From KK5 sp034043675 (GTDB lineage Bacteria; Pseudomonadota; Gammaproteobacteria; Burkholderiales; Burkholderiaceae_C), in NCBI RefSeq assembly GCF_034043675.1, contig NZ_JAXCLA010000004.1, forward strand, positions 248,001 to 312,000: a stretch of DNA of 64,000 nucleotides, read 5' to 3'. A program made the translations under genes and the position numbers. Positions 7,954-17,097 of this stretch are shown in pieces. Numbering within the stretch: position 1 is the stretch's first letter; each line of letters starts with the position of its first letter. The notes below the pieces were generated by a model, which was not told the DNA's origin, searched no databases, and was given only the letters and a program-made list of their open reading frames with translations.

Positions 7954-8430
7954 TCAGACGCAGATGTCGAGGTTCAGGCCGACCGGCGACGACACGACGC
8001 TGTAGGCGGAATCAGCCTCGCCGCCCAGCATGCGCTGGCGGATCTGGCGGATCTGGCTGGAAAGCGCATCGATCTGCGACTGGCCGGCGAGCGTCTTTGC
8101 CGACGGGCAGTTGACGCAATCGGCCAGCTTGTTCTCGATCTGCATCAGCTGGGCGTCCAGGGTCACGGGAATCCGGGCGATGGCCGCCTTGGCGGAGCCG
8201 GCCTTGCCTGCCGTCGTCGTGGCCAGCGCGGCGGCCGCGGCGTTCGGATCGTCCGGATTGGCGCCGGAGGGCGTGAACTGGGTCGTGTCGCCGCCCCCGA
8301 AGCCGCCGCCGATCGATGCATCACCCACAGACGACGACGGCACGACCACCGGCGCCGCGGGCGCAGGCGCGCTCACGGGCGTGACCGGGGTGATCGCGAT
8401 CGTCGTCGAGGTGCTGATGGCGCTGAACAT
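7954..8430 (-). CDS. Hypothetical Ala/Ser/Pro-rich protein
   Basis: A 158-residue protein I do not recognise. The start has a good ribosome binding site (AAGGAGA). Residues 1-75 are low-complexity, rich in Ala, Ser, Thr, Pro and Gly (for example VSAPAPAAPVVVPSSS and GGGFGGGDTTQ). Residues 85-140 look helical (LDAQLMQIENKLADC, then QIDALSSQIRQIRQRML) with a CVNCPS motif between them. The helical part faintly resembles FlxA-like short coiled coils. No clear signal peptide or membrane helix is seen. It stands alone between the DUF1294 gene and cueR, on the same strand as both. Confidence 0.65.
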   Translation of the reverse strand: MFSAISTSTTIAITPVTPVSAPAPAAPVVVPSSSVGDASIGGGFGGGDTTQFTPSGANPDDPNAAAAALATTTAGKAGSAKAAIARIPVTLDAQLMQIENKLADCVNCPSAKTLAGQSQIDALSSQIRQIRQRMLGGEADSAYSVVSSPVGLNLDICV

Positions 8431-8493
8431 GGCGGCCTTGACTTCTCCTTGATCGTGTTTTCGTCAGCTCGCCTGCAGACTTGAGCACTTTTT

Positions 8494-8886
8494 TTACAGA
8501 TTTTTGGCGAGCCCCTCAAGGATCGGGCAATCGGGCCGCTCGTCGCCGTGGCAACCCTCGACCAGATGGGCCAGCGTCGCCTTCATCTGCTGGAGTTCGC
8601 GCAGCTTGGCGTCCAGGCGGGCCATATGGGCCTCGGCCAGCGCCTTGACCTGCCGGCTCGGGCGTTCGCGGTCCTGCCAGAGGGCCAGCAGGTCGCGGAT
8701 CTGCTCGATCGAGAAGCCCAGCTCGCGCGACTGGCGGATGAAGCGCAGCGTGCTCAGCTCCCGCTCGCCGTACTGCCGGTAGCCCGAATCGGTCCGCGCC
8801 GGCCCCGGAAACAGGCCCACGCCTTCGTAGTGCCGGATCATCTTGGCGGAAACGCCGGTCATCAGGGATGCCTCGCCAATGTTCAT
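8494..8886 (-). CDS. cueR: Cu(I)-responsive MerR regulator
   Basis: A 130-residue MerR-family copper sensor. The N-terminal winged helix (MNIGEASLMTGVSAKMIRHY) is followed by the dimerisation helix and the metal loop GCHGDERPDC. Cys112 and Cys120 and the monovalent-metal signature Ser77 fall at the same numbers as in Escherichia coli CueR, which supports Cu(I)/Ag(I) sensing. Its ATG overlaps the copA stop as ATGA, so it is co-transcribed and translationally coupled behind copA, giving an autoregulated module. The matching operator lies at about 11059-11093. Confidence 0.94.
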   Translation of the reverse strand: MNIGEASLMTGVSAKMIRHYEGVGLFPGPARTDSGYRQYGERELSTLRFIRQSRELGFSIEQIRDLLALWQDRERPSRQVKALAEAHMARLDAKLRELQQMKATLAHLVEGCHGDERPDCPILEGLAKNL

Positions 8887-11051
8887 CGCTCACTCCTCGT
8901 CCTCGTTTCGACCGAACGCCTCAGCAGCAGCGCATTGGCCACGACGCTGACGCTGCTGAACGCCATCGCCGCGCCGGCCACCACCGGGCTCAGCAGGCCG
9001 AAGGCGGCCAGCGGGATGCCCAGTACGTTGTACGCGAAGGCCCAGACGAGGTTCTGGCGGATCTTGGCCGTCGTCCGGCGGGAGATCTCGATCGCCTCGG
9101 CCACCAGTTGCAGGTCGCCGCGCATCAGGCTGATGCCGGCCGCCTCGGTCGCCACGTCGGCGCCGCCGGCCATTGCGATACCGCAGGATGCCGCCGCCAG
9201 CGCCGGGCCGTCGTTCAGGCCGTCGCCGACGAAGCCGATCCGTTCACCGGCCTCGCGCAGCTTGCCGATCGCTGCGGCCTTGTCGGCGGGCAGCAGCCGG
9301 GCTCGCCATTCCGTGATGCCCAGCGTCGCGGCCACGGCGCGGGCGGCGCCCTCGTTGTCGCCAGTCAGCATCAGCGTGCGGACGCCCAGCGCGTGCAGTT
9401 GCTCCAGTGCCGGCTTGGCCGAGGGCTTGAGGGTGTCGCCAAAGGCCAGCAGGCCGAGAACCGCCGAACCTTCGCGCAGCAGCCAGGAAATGGTCATGCC
9501 CTCGCCCTCCAGACGACGGGCTTCGGCGGACAGCGCCGGATCCGGCTCGATGGACGCCTCTTCCAGCAGTCGCGTGCTGCCCAGGGCGAGCCGCCGACCA
9601 TCGACCCGCGCCTCGACGCCTCGACCCGGCAAGGCCCTGGTCTCCTGCGCCGACGGGATGACCAGCGATTCGACCCGAGCCTGGGCAAGCAGCGCCAGCG
9701 CGAGCGGATGGCTGCTGTGCTGCTGCAGGGCGGCCGCATCGGCCAACAGCGCGAGGCGCTCGACACCGGCCGCGGGAACCAGGGCTTGCAGCGTCGGCCG
9801 CCCTTCGGTCAGCGTGCCGGTCTTGTCGAAAGCGATGAGCTTCAGGCCGTGCGCGATCTCCAGCGCTTCGGCGTCGCGGATCAGGATGCCGCGGCGGGCG
9901 GCGACGCCGGTGCCAGCCAGCAGCGCCGCCGGCGTCGCCAGGCCCAGCGCGCAGGGGCAGGCGATCACCAGCACCGCCACCGCGTTGACCAGCGCCGTCT
10001 CCAGTGGGCTGCGGGCGAGCATCCAGGCGGCGAAGGTCAGCAACGCGATCACCAGGACGACAGGCACAAAGACTGCACTGACCTGGTCGACCAAGCGCTG
10101 GATCGGCGCCTTGCCGGCCTGCGCGGACTCGACCAGCCGGATGATCCGCTCCAGCGAGCTTAGCGCGCCGAGCGCGGTCGCGCGAACGACCAGCAGCCCC
10201 TCGGCGTTCAGCGCTCCGCCGATCACCCGTTCGCCGACCGCCTTCGCCACCGGCAGGCTCTCGCCGGTGATCAGCGACTCATCGACATGGCTGGCGCCTT
10301 CGACGATCTCGCCGTCGACGGCGATCCGGTCGCCCGGGCGGACAACGATCCGATCACCCAACCGCAACTGGGCCAGCGGGACATCCTGCTCGCTGCCATC
10401 CTCGCGACGCACCCGTGCCGTGCTGGGCCGCAAGGCATTCAGCGCGCGGATCGCATCGCCGGCCTGGCGCTTGGCGCGCGCCTCCAGCCACTTGCCCAGC
10501 AGCACCAGCGTGATGACGACAGACGAGGCCTCGAAATAGAGCTTGTGATCGGCGCCGCGCACCAGCAGCTCATAGACCGAGAGCCCGTAGGCCGCCGAGG
10601 TGCCCAGCGCCACCAGCAGGTCCATATTGCCGCTGCGCGCCTTCAACGCCGCCCAGCCCGCCCTGTAAAAACGCGCGCCGAGCCAGAACTGCACCGGCGT
10701 GGCGAGCAGCCACTGCAGCCCGCCGGGCAGCATCCACATCCGCCCGAAAAGCTCGGCCAGCATCGGCAACAACAAGGGCGCGCTGAGCAGCGCACCCGCC
10801 AGCACGGGCCAGCCCGAGGGCAGGCGGGGCGGCAGCCGCTCCGCCTGCGGCTCGCTCGCCTGATAGCCCGCCTTCTCGACGGCGCCGATCAAGGTGCCGA
10901 CGGCCACGCCCGGTGGCGCCTCGATGCTCGCTCGCTCGGTCGCGAGGTTCACCGCTGCCTCGCTGACGCCGGGCACCTTGCGCAAGGCTTTCTCGACACG
11001 GCCGGCGCAAGCGGCGCAGGTCATGCCTTCGATCTGCAGTTCGATTGTCAT
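8883..11051 (-). CDS. copA: Copper-translocating P1B-type ATPase
   Basis: A 722-residue Cu(I) export ATPase of the inner membrane. It has one N-terminal heavy-metal domain (MTCAAC; Cys12 and Cys15), eight predicted membrane helices, and the actuator motif ITGES. The ion-path triad is Cys365-Pro366-Cys367 in ACPCALGLATPAAL. The phosphorylation site is Asp409 in FDKTGTLTEG, and the hinge is VGDGLNDGPALA. One metal domain rather than two is common in betaproteobacteria. It is the first gene of the copA-cueR operon and diverges from the copper chaperone gene. Its predicted promoter lies so close to the ATG that the mRNA may be nearly leaderless. Confidence 0.95.
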   Translation of the reverse strand: MTIELQIEGMTCAACAGRVEKALRKVPGVSEAAVNLATERASIEAPPGVAVGTLIGAVEKAGYQASEPQAERLPPRLPSGWPVLAGALLSAPLLLPMLAELFGRMWMLPGGLQWLLATPVQFWLGARFYRAGWAALKARSGNMDLLVALGTSAAYGLSVYELLVRGADHKLYFEASSVVITLVLLGKWLEARAKRQAGDAIRALNALRPSTARVRREDGSEQDVPLAQLRLGDRIVVRPGDRIAVDGEIVEGASHVDESLITGESLPVAKAVGERVIGGALNAEGLLVVRATALGALSSLERIIRLVESAQAGKAPIQRLVDQVSAVFVPVVLVIALLTFAAWMLARSPLETALVNAVAVLVIACPCALGLATPAALLAGTGVAARRGILIRDAEALEIAHGLKLIAFDKTGTLTEGRPTLQALVPAAGVERLALLADAAALQQHSSHPLALALLAQARVESLVIPSAQETRALPGRGVEARVDGRRLALGSTRLLEEASIEPDPALSAEARRLEGEGMTISWLLREGSAVLGLLAFGDTLKPSAKPALEQLHALGVRTLMLTGDNEGAARAVAATLGITEWRARLLPADKAAAIGKLREAGERIGFVGDGLNDGPALAAASCGIAMAGGADVATEAAGISLMRGDLQLVAEAIEISRRTTAKIRQNLVWAFAYNVLGIPLAAFGLLSPVVAGAAMAFSSVSVVANALLLRRSVETRTRSER

Positions 11052-11058
11052 GGCCTCA

Positions 11059-11093
11059 TTGTCAACCTTGACATCATGGCAAGGTCCACAATG
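11059..11093. promoter_or_regulatory. Bidirectional CueR-type operator/promoter
   Basis: ACCTTG (11066-11071) and CAAGGT (11081-11086) form the dyad typical of CueR boxes. Toward copA the elements are TGGACC (11089-11084), a 19-base spacer and GACAAT (11064-11059). Toward copZ they are TCAACC (11063-11068), 19 bases and CACAAT (11088-11093). The 19-base spacer is the hallmark of MerR-family promoters, so one dimer may switch both directions. Confidence 0.7.
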
Positions 11094-11131
11094 AGGTCAT
11101 CCCTTCTTCTTTCGAACCTCCGGAAACCATC

Positions 11132-11335
11132 ATGACGATCGCCTTTGAAATCCAGGACATGAGCTGTGGCCACTGCGTGCGCGCGATCACCGAAGCCGTG
11201 AAGGCGCTCGACCCGGCCGCCCAGGTCGCCGTGGACCTCGGCACGAAGCGGGTGCAGATCGAGACCGCCGCCGCCCAACCTGATGCTGTGGGCGACGCGA
11301 TCCGCGAGGCGGGCTACACGCCGGTCCCGGCCTGA
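11132..11335 (+). CDS. copZ: CopZ-like heavy-metal-associated chaperone
   Basis: A 67-residue single heavy-metal-associated (HMA) domain with the motif MSCGHC (Cys12, Cys15) and the beta-alpha-beta-beta-alpha-beta length of Atx1/CopZ proteins. It should bind Cu(I) in the cytosol and hand it to CopA or to CueR. It diverges from copA across an 80-base gap holding the CueR box. The symbol is given by role and context; other HMA metals are possible but less likely here. Confidence 0.85.
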   Translation: MTIAFEIQDMSCGHCVRAITEAVKALDPAAQVAVDLGTKRVQIETAAAQPDAVGDAIREAGYTPVPA

Positions 11336-11352
11336 TCCTTCGCCGATGTTCC

Positions 11353-11376
11353 AGGCTGGCTTGACGATGCCAGCCT
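11353..11376 (+). terminator. Hairpin after copZ
   Basis: AGGCTGGC (11353-11360) and GCCAGCCT (11369-11376) make a perfect eight-pair stem with an eight-base loop, 18 bases past the copZ stop. There is no T-run, so it is either a weak terminator or a 3'-end stabiliser. Confidence 0.4.
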
Positions 11377-11425
11377 CCACCAACGCCCAAGGCTCGGCCG
11401 CCCTGCCCGCTCCCAGAATGCGGGC

Positions 11426-12616
11426 ATGACGACGACAACCCACAACCCCTACTGGCGGCGCAATCTCGCGGTCTGCATGGTCGGTTCGTTCACGACCATC
11501 GTGGCGATGACCTTGCTGCTGCCCTTTCTGCCGCTTTATGTCGAGCAGCTGGGCGTCAAGGATCCGGCGGCGATCGTCCAATGGTCGGGCGCAGCCTTCG
11601 GCGCCACCTTCTTCAGTGCCGCGCTGTGCGCGCCACTGTGGGGGCGGCTGGCGGACCGCTACGGCCGCAAGCTGATGCTGATCCGGGCGAGCCTGGGCAT
11701 GTCGGTGGCGATGGCGCTGATCGGCGTGGCGCAGAGCGCCTGGCAATTGGTGGCGCTGCGGCTGCTGGCGGGACTGCTGGGCGGCTACGCCTCGGGCTCG
11801 ACGGTGCTGGTCGCAACGCAGACGCCCAAGGACCGCACCGGCTGGGCGCTGGGCACGCTGGCCTCGGCCGTGATGGCGGGCAACCTGGTCGGCCCGCTGC
11901 TGGGCGGCGTGATGCCGCCGCTGATCGGCATCCGCGCCACCTTCTTCGCGGCGGGCGCGGTGATCTTCGTCGCCTTCCTCGCCACCGCCCTGCTCATTCG
12001 CGAGGACCATCGGCCGCCAGCGCCCAAGGCAAAGGGCGAAGCCGTGGGTTGGGCATCCATCCCGGACACGCGGCCGCTGACCGCCATGCTCCTGACCGGC
12101 ATGCTGCTGATGCTGGCGAACATGTCGATCGAGCCGATCATCACCGTCTACGTGGCGCAGTTGGTGCCCGATCCGGCGCAGGTGACGATGACGGCGGGCG
12201 TCGTCATGTCGGCCGCCGCGCTGGGCAGCATCCTTTCGGCCTCGCGCCTGGGCAAGCTGGCGGACCGGGTCGGCCACTGGAACGTGATCGTCATCTGCCT
12301 GGCCGCTGCCGCATTGCTGCTGGTGCCGCAGGCGCTGGTCACGGCCGGCTGGCAACTGGTCGCGCTTCGCTTCCTGATGGGTCTGGCGCTGGGCGGGCTG
12401 CTGCCTTGCGTCGCCAGCGTGATCCGGCACCGCGTGCCGGAGGGCATGGCTGGCCAGATGCTCGGCTGGTCGACGTCCGCGCAGTACACGGGCCAGGTCG
12501 TCGGGCCGCTGCTGGGCGGCTTCGTCGGCGGCCACATCGGCATGCGCGCGGTGTTCTGGGGCACCTGCCTGCTGATGGCCGGCGGTGCGGCGTGGAACTG
12601 GCGCGTGAAGACGTAA
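11426..12616 (+). CDS. MFS multidrug exporter, 12-TM
   Basis: A 396-residue major-facilitator transporter of the DHA1/MdtG-like drug:proton antiporter type. The loop 2-3 signature GRLADRYGRKLML lies around residue 73, a second copy-like loop (GKLADRVGHWNVI) is in the C-terminal half, and the glycine-rich TM5 motif (GNLVGPLLGG) is present. About 12 hydrophobic segments are visible. It stands alone, 90 bases after copZ, with a shared terminator separating it from the convergent helicase gene. The substrate is unknown. Confidence 0.88.
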   Translation: MTTTTHNPYWRRNLAVCMVGSFTTIVAMTLLLPFLPLYVEQLGVKDPAAIVQWSGAAFGATFFSAALCAPLWGRLADRYGRKLMLIRASLGMSVAMALIGVAQSAWQLVALRLLAGLLGGYASGSTVLVATQTPKDRTGWALGTLASAVMAGNLVGPLLGGVMPPLIGIRATFFAAGAVIFVAFLATALLIREDHRPPAPKAKGEAVGWASIPDTRPLTAMLLTGMLLMLANMSIEPIITVYVAQLVPDPAQVTMTAGVVMSAAALGSILSASRLGKLADRVGHWNVIVICLAAAALLLVPQALVTAGWQLVALRFLMGLALGGLLPCVASVIRHRVPEGMAGQMLGWSTSAQYTGQVVGPLLGGFVGGHIGMRAVFWGTCLLMAGGAAWNWRVKT

Positions 12617-12640
12617 AAAAGCCCGCTGACGCGGGCTCTT
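12614..12640. terminator. Bidirectional intrinsic terminator
   Basis: AGCCCGC (12620-12626), loop TGAC, GCGGGCT (12631-12637), flanked by a run of A before and CTTTCT after. It therefore reads as a terminator on both strands, between the convergent MFS and helicase genes. The first A-run includes the MFS stop codon. Confidence 0.8.
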
Positions 12641-12645
12641 TCTGA

Positions 12646-14334
<1,689 letters not shown>

Positions 14335-14636
14335 TTCAATTTTCTTTCAGTGAAGCCATGCCCCGTCGCCCGGAAAACGGGAGACGAAGACACGCACCCG
14401 CCTCGCAGGATCGCTGCGAGAACGAGTCAGTAAAGTCGCTGGGAGATCTAAGGCCCTTATCGCGCGCCAGGAATGCCAAGCTCTAAGCTAGGCGCGGCGC
14501 CGGTGGAACTTCAGTCAAAGCGACGGCATCGCCGCCGACCGAACCACGAGGGATGTTCAGATTGCCCGAAAGAGGTGGGCATGAACGAGGTCAGAGGAGA
14601 CGAACGAAACGGTGGTTCATTTCCACCGAAGCTGCG
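14335..14636 (-). promoter_or_regulatory. Long 5' leader of helicase gene
   Basis: About 300 bases with no ORF I can support separate the predicted transcription start (near 14630) from the helicase ATG. The leader contains a perfect seven-pair hairpin, CTCGCAG/CTGCGAG with a five-base loop (14402-14420). There is only a weak A-rich ribosome binding region (GAAAGAAAA) before the ATG. The arrangement suits cold-shock or autoregulatory control through the mRNA, which is inference. Confidence 0.45.
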
Positions 14637-14666
14637 ATTCTAGCACTCTAGGGTTTTTACTAGCAA
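14637..14666 (-). promoter_or_regulatory. Predicted sigma-70 promoter of helicase gene
   Basis: On the minus strand TTGCTA (14666-14661), an 18-base spacer and TAGAAT (14642-14637) form one of the better sigma-70-like promoters in the window, in a locally AT-rich stretch just after pabBC. Confidence 0.55.
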
Positions 14667-14673
14667 GCTTTGT

Positions 14674-14693
14674 CTCAATATTTTCATATTGAG
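14674..14693 (-). terminator. Hairpin directly after pabBC stop
   Basis: CTCAATAT (14674-14681) and ATATTGAG (14686-14693) form a perfect eight-pair stem with a four-base loop touching the pabBC stop codon. It is AT-rich and lacks a T-run, so it may end or protect the orn-pabBC transcript only weakly. Confidence 0.4.
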
Positions 14694-16478
14694 TCAGTGC
14701 AGCAGTTCGGCGTCGACCCAGCCGCGCAGGCTGTTGATGAAGGCCAGGCCCTCGGCGCGTTCCAGGTCGCGAACAAGAATCCGACCCTGGCGCAGCCGGC
14801 CCTGCGCCAGCAATTCGTCACGCAGCACGCCCGGCAGCAAGCCGCAGCTTGCCGGCGGCGTGATCCACCAGCCGTTCAGCTTGACGGCGATGTTGCCGAA
14901 CGTGCATTCGGTCAGCTCGCCGGCCTGGTTCCACAGCAGCACATCGAAAGCGCCTTCGGGCTTGGCATCGGCGAAGGGCTGATAGATCTTGCGCCGGGTC
15001 GTCTTGTGCTGCAGGAATTCGGCGGCGGGGCCTTCGGTGTCGATCGGCTTCTTCGCCAGCGCGAGCCGCACGACGCTCGGCGTCGCGGGCGAGGGCAGGC
15101 ATTGCAGCGCGATTTCGCCGGTGGCGGAGACGGTGAGCCGGACCCGGTGCTGGCCGTCCGGATGCTGCAGTGCGAGTTCGGCCAGCGCGTCGCGCACCGC
15201 GCCGAGCTGCAGCTTGAGGCCGAAGTGCCGGGCGGTGCGCTGCAGCCGCCCCAGGTGCCCGGCCAGGCGGATGAAGTCACCATCCTGCAGTCGCAACGTT
15301 TCCAGCGCTGCGATCGGCTGCTGCGCGCGCAACAGGAATCGCGTCTTCGCGCGCCATTCAGCCACCTCGGCGGCCGGCGCGGAATCGAGCGTGATCGCGC
15401 TGCCGATGCCGCAGCGCAGGGCGGCACCCTCTTCCATCTCCACCGTGCGGATCGGCACGTTGAAGGTCGCGATGCCGCCCGGCTGCAAAACGCCCAAGGC
15501 ACCGCAATACCAGCCGCGCGCCTCGGGTTCCAGTTCCTCGATGATCTGCATCGCCCTCACCTTCGGCGCACCAGTCACCGAGCCGCAGGGGAACAGCGCG
15601 GCGAACACGTCGCTGAGCCGCAGGCCGGGCTGGCCGACCGCGGTGACGGTAGAGGTCATCTGCCAGACCGTCGGCAGCGCGTGCAACTCGAACAGCCGCG
15701 GCACGCGCACCGAGCCGATCTTCGCGACCCGGCCGATGTCGTTGCGCAGCAGGTCGACGATCATCAGGTTCTCGGCCCGCTCCTTGATGCTGGTGCGCAG
15801 ATAAGCCTGGGCAGCCTCGTCCTCGACCCGGTCGCGCCCGCGAGCCGCCGTGCCCTTCATCGGCTGGGCGGCGAGCAGCCAGGTGCGCTCGGTGTCGGGC
15901 AGCGGGCGCCAGTCGAAGAACAGCTCGGGCGAGACGCTCAGCGCACCGGCCTCGCGCAGGAACAGCGAGAAGCCGCCCGGCTGGTTCTGGTGCAGCGCGA
16001 GGAACAGCTCGGCCGGGTCGGCCGCCTGCAAGTCGGCGCGCAGCCGGGTCGTCAGGTTCACCTGATAGCAGTCGCCGGCGCGGATGTACTCGCGGATGCG
16101 TTCGATCTGGGCGCATTCACGCGCGTCGGACTGCACGTCGCGCCAATCGCTGGTCAGCTGAGCCGAAGCGTTAGCAGATACAGATACCGGCCAGGCTTCC
16201 GGCGGCTTCTCGTAGACGGCGAATTCGGCCAGCGGCAGCATGCTCGCGTGGCCCGCCAACGCCGGATCGAATGCATGGGCTGCCTCGTAGCGCAGACCGC
16301 CCAGCACCCAGGCGCCGGCACGACTGGCCTGCTGTGCCTCGTCGATCACCGCCCGCAGTTCATCGGCACGATGCGCCCGCAGCCAGCATGCCGGCGGCTC
16401 GTAGTAGGCACCGCGGACACGCTCGCCGTCCTCGCGGGCCAGCGGATGACGAGGAAAGTCGAAGGCCGCCCAGAGCAT
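14694..16478 (-). CDS. pabB: Fused aminodeoxychorismate synthase I / aminodeoxychorismate lyase
   Basis: A 594-residue PabB-PabC fusion for the two steps from chorismate to 4-aminobenzoate in folate synthesis. Residues about 85-365 are the chorismate-binding domain: PMKGTAARG, DLLRNDIGRVAKIGSV, and PCGSVTGAPKVRAMQIIEEL. Residues about 370-594 are a class IV aminotransferase fold: HKTTRRKIY with the probable PLP lysine, ECTFGNIAV, and GLLPGVLRDELL. A separate glutaminase (PabA/TrpG) is needed for ammonia and is not in this window. The gene begins six bases after orn, so the two are likely co-transcribed. Confidence 0.92.
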   Translation of the reverse strand: MLWAAFDFPRHPLAREDGERVRGAYYEPPACWLRAHRADELRAVIDEAQQASRAGAWVLGGLRYEAAHAFDPALAGHASMLPLAEFAVYEKPPEAWPVSVSANASAQLTSDWRDVQSDARECAQIERIREYIRAGDCYQVNLTTRLRADLQAADPAELFLALHQNQPGGFSLFLREAGALSVSPELFFDWRPLPDTERTWLLAAQPMKGTAARGRDRVEDEAAQAYLRTSIKERAENLMIVDLLRNDIGRVAKIGSVRVPRLFELHALPTVWQMTSTVTAVGQPGLRLSDVFAALFPCGSVTGAPKVRAMQIIEELEPEARGWYCGALGVLQPGGIATFNVPIRTVEMEEGAALRCGIGSAITLDSAPAAEVAEWRAKTRFLLRAQQPIAALETLRLQDGDFIRLAGHLGRLQRTARHFGLKLQLGAVRDALAELALQHPDGQHRVRLTVSATGEIALQCLPSPATPSVVRLALAKKPIDTEGPAAEFLQHKTTRRKIYQPFADAKPEGAFDVLLWNQAGELTECTFGNIAVKLNGWWITPPASCGLLPGVLRDELLAQGRLRQGRILVRDLERAEGLAFINSLRGWVDAELLH

Positions 16479-16484
16479 CTTTTT

Positions 16485-17039
16485 TTACAGGGAGAGGAAG
16501 TGCTCGCGGTAGTAGGCCAGCTCGTCGATCGACTCGTGGATGTCAGCCATCGCCGTGTGTGCCTGCGCCTTCTTGAAGCCGGCCATGATGCCGGGCTTCC
16601 AGCGCTTGGCCAGTTCCTTCAGCGTGGACACGTCGAGGTTGCGGTAGTGGAAGAAGGACTCCAGCTTGGGCATGTAGTTGGCGAGGAAGCGGCGGTCCTG
16701 GCAGATGCTGTTGCCGCACATCGGCGACTTGCCGGCCGGCACGTACTGCTTCAGGAAGGCGATCGTCGCCTCGACGGCCTCATCTTCGTTGACCGTGGAG
16801 GCCTTGACGCGATCGATCAGGCCGCTCTTGCCGTGGGTGCCCTTGTTCCACGCGTCCATCTTGTCCAGCGTCTCGTCGCTCTGGTGGATGGCGAACACGG
16901 GGCCTTCGATACGGACCGTCAGCTGCGGATCGGTGACGACGACACCGATCTCGATGATGCGGTCGGTCTCCGGGTACAGGCCGGTCATTTCCAGGTCGAT
17001 CCAGATCAGGTTGTCGGGGCTCGGCGCGAGTGTCGTCAT
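16485..17039 (-). CDS. orn: Oligoribonuclease
   Basis: A 184-residue DEDDh 3'-5' exoribonuclease that degrades 2-5-base RNAs and pGpG from cyclic di-GMP breakdown. The catalytic set is visible: Asp15 and Glu17 in WIDLEMTGL, Asp115 in CQDRRF, and His161 and Asp166 in HTAMADI. Length matches the family. It diverges from the M48 protease gene. Its role in clearing pGpG links it to the EAL protein at 22.8-24.6 kb in this window. Confidence 0.96.
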   Translation of the reverse strand: MTTLAPSPDNLIWIDLEMTGLYPETDRIIEIGVVVTDPQLTVRIEGPVFAIHQSDETLDKMDAWNKGTHGKSGLIDRVKASTVNEDEAVEATIAFLKQYVPAGKSPMCGNSICQDRRFLANYMPKLESFFHYRNLDVSTLKELAKRWKPGIMAGFKKAQAHTAMADIHESIDELAYYREHFLSL

Positions 17040-17097
17040 GGGTCAGGCTTTCGGGAGAAATGAATCGGTGCGATTGTCGCAGCCCTACACTTCGCGG

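Noticed and set aside
16678..17097. N-terminal extension of the M48 protease
   Set aside because: This part is antisense to orn and has no family similarity; the protein aligns with its family from ATG 17098.
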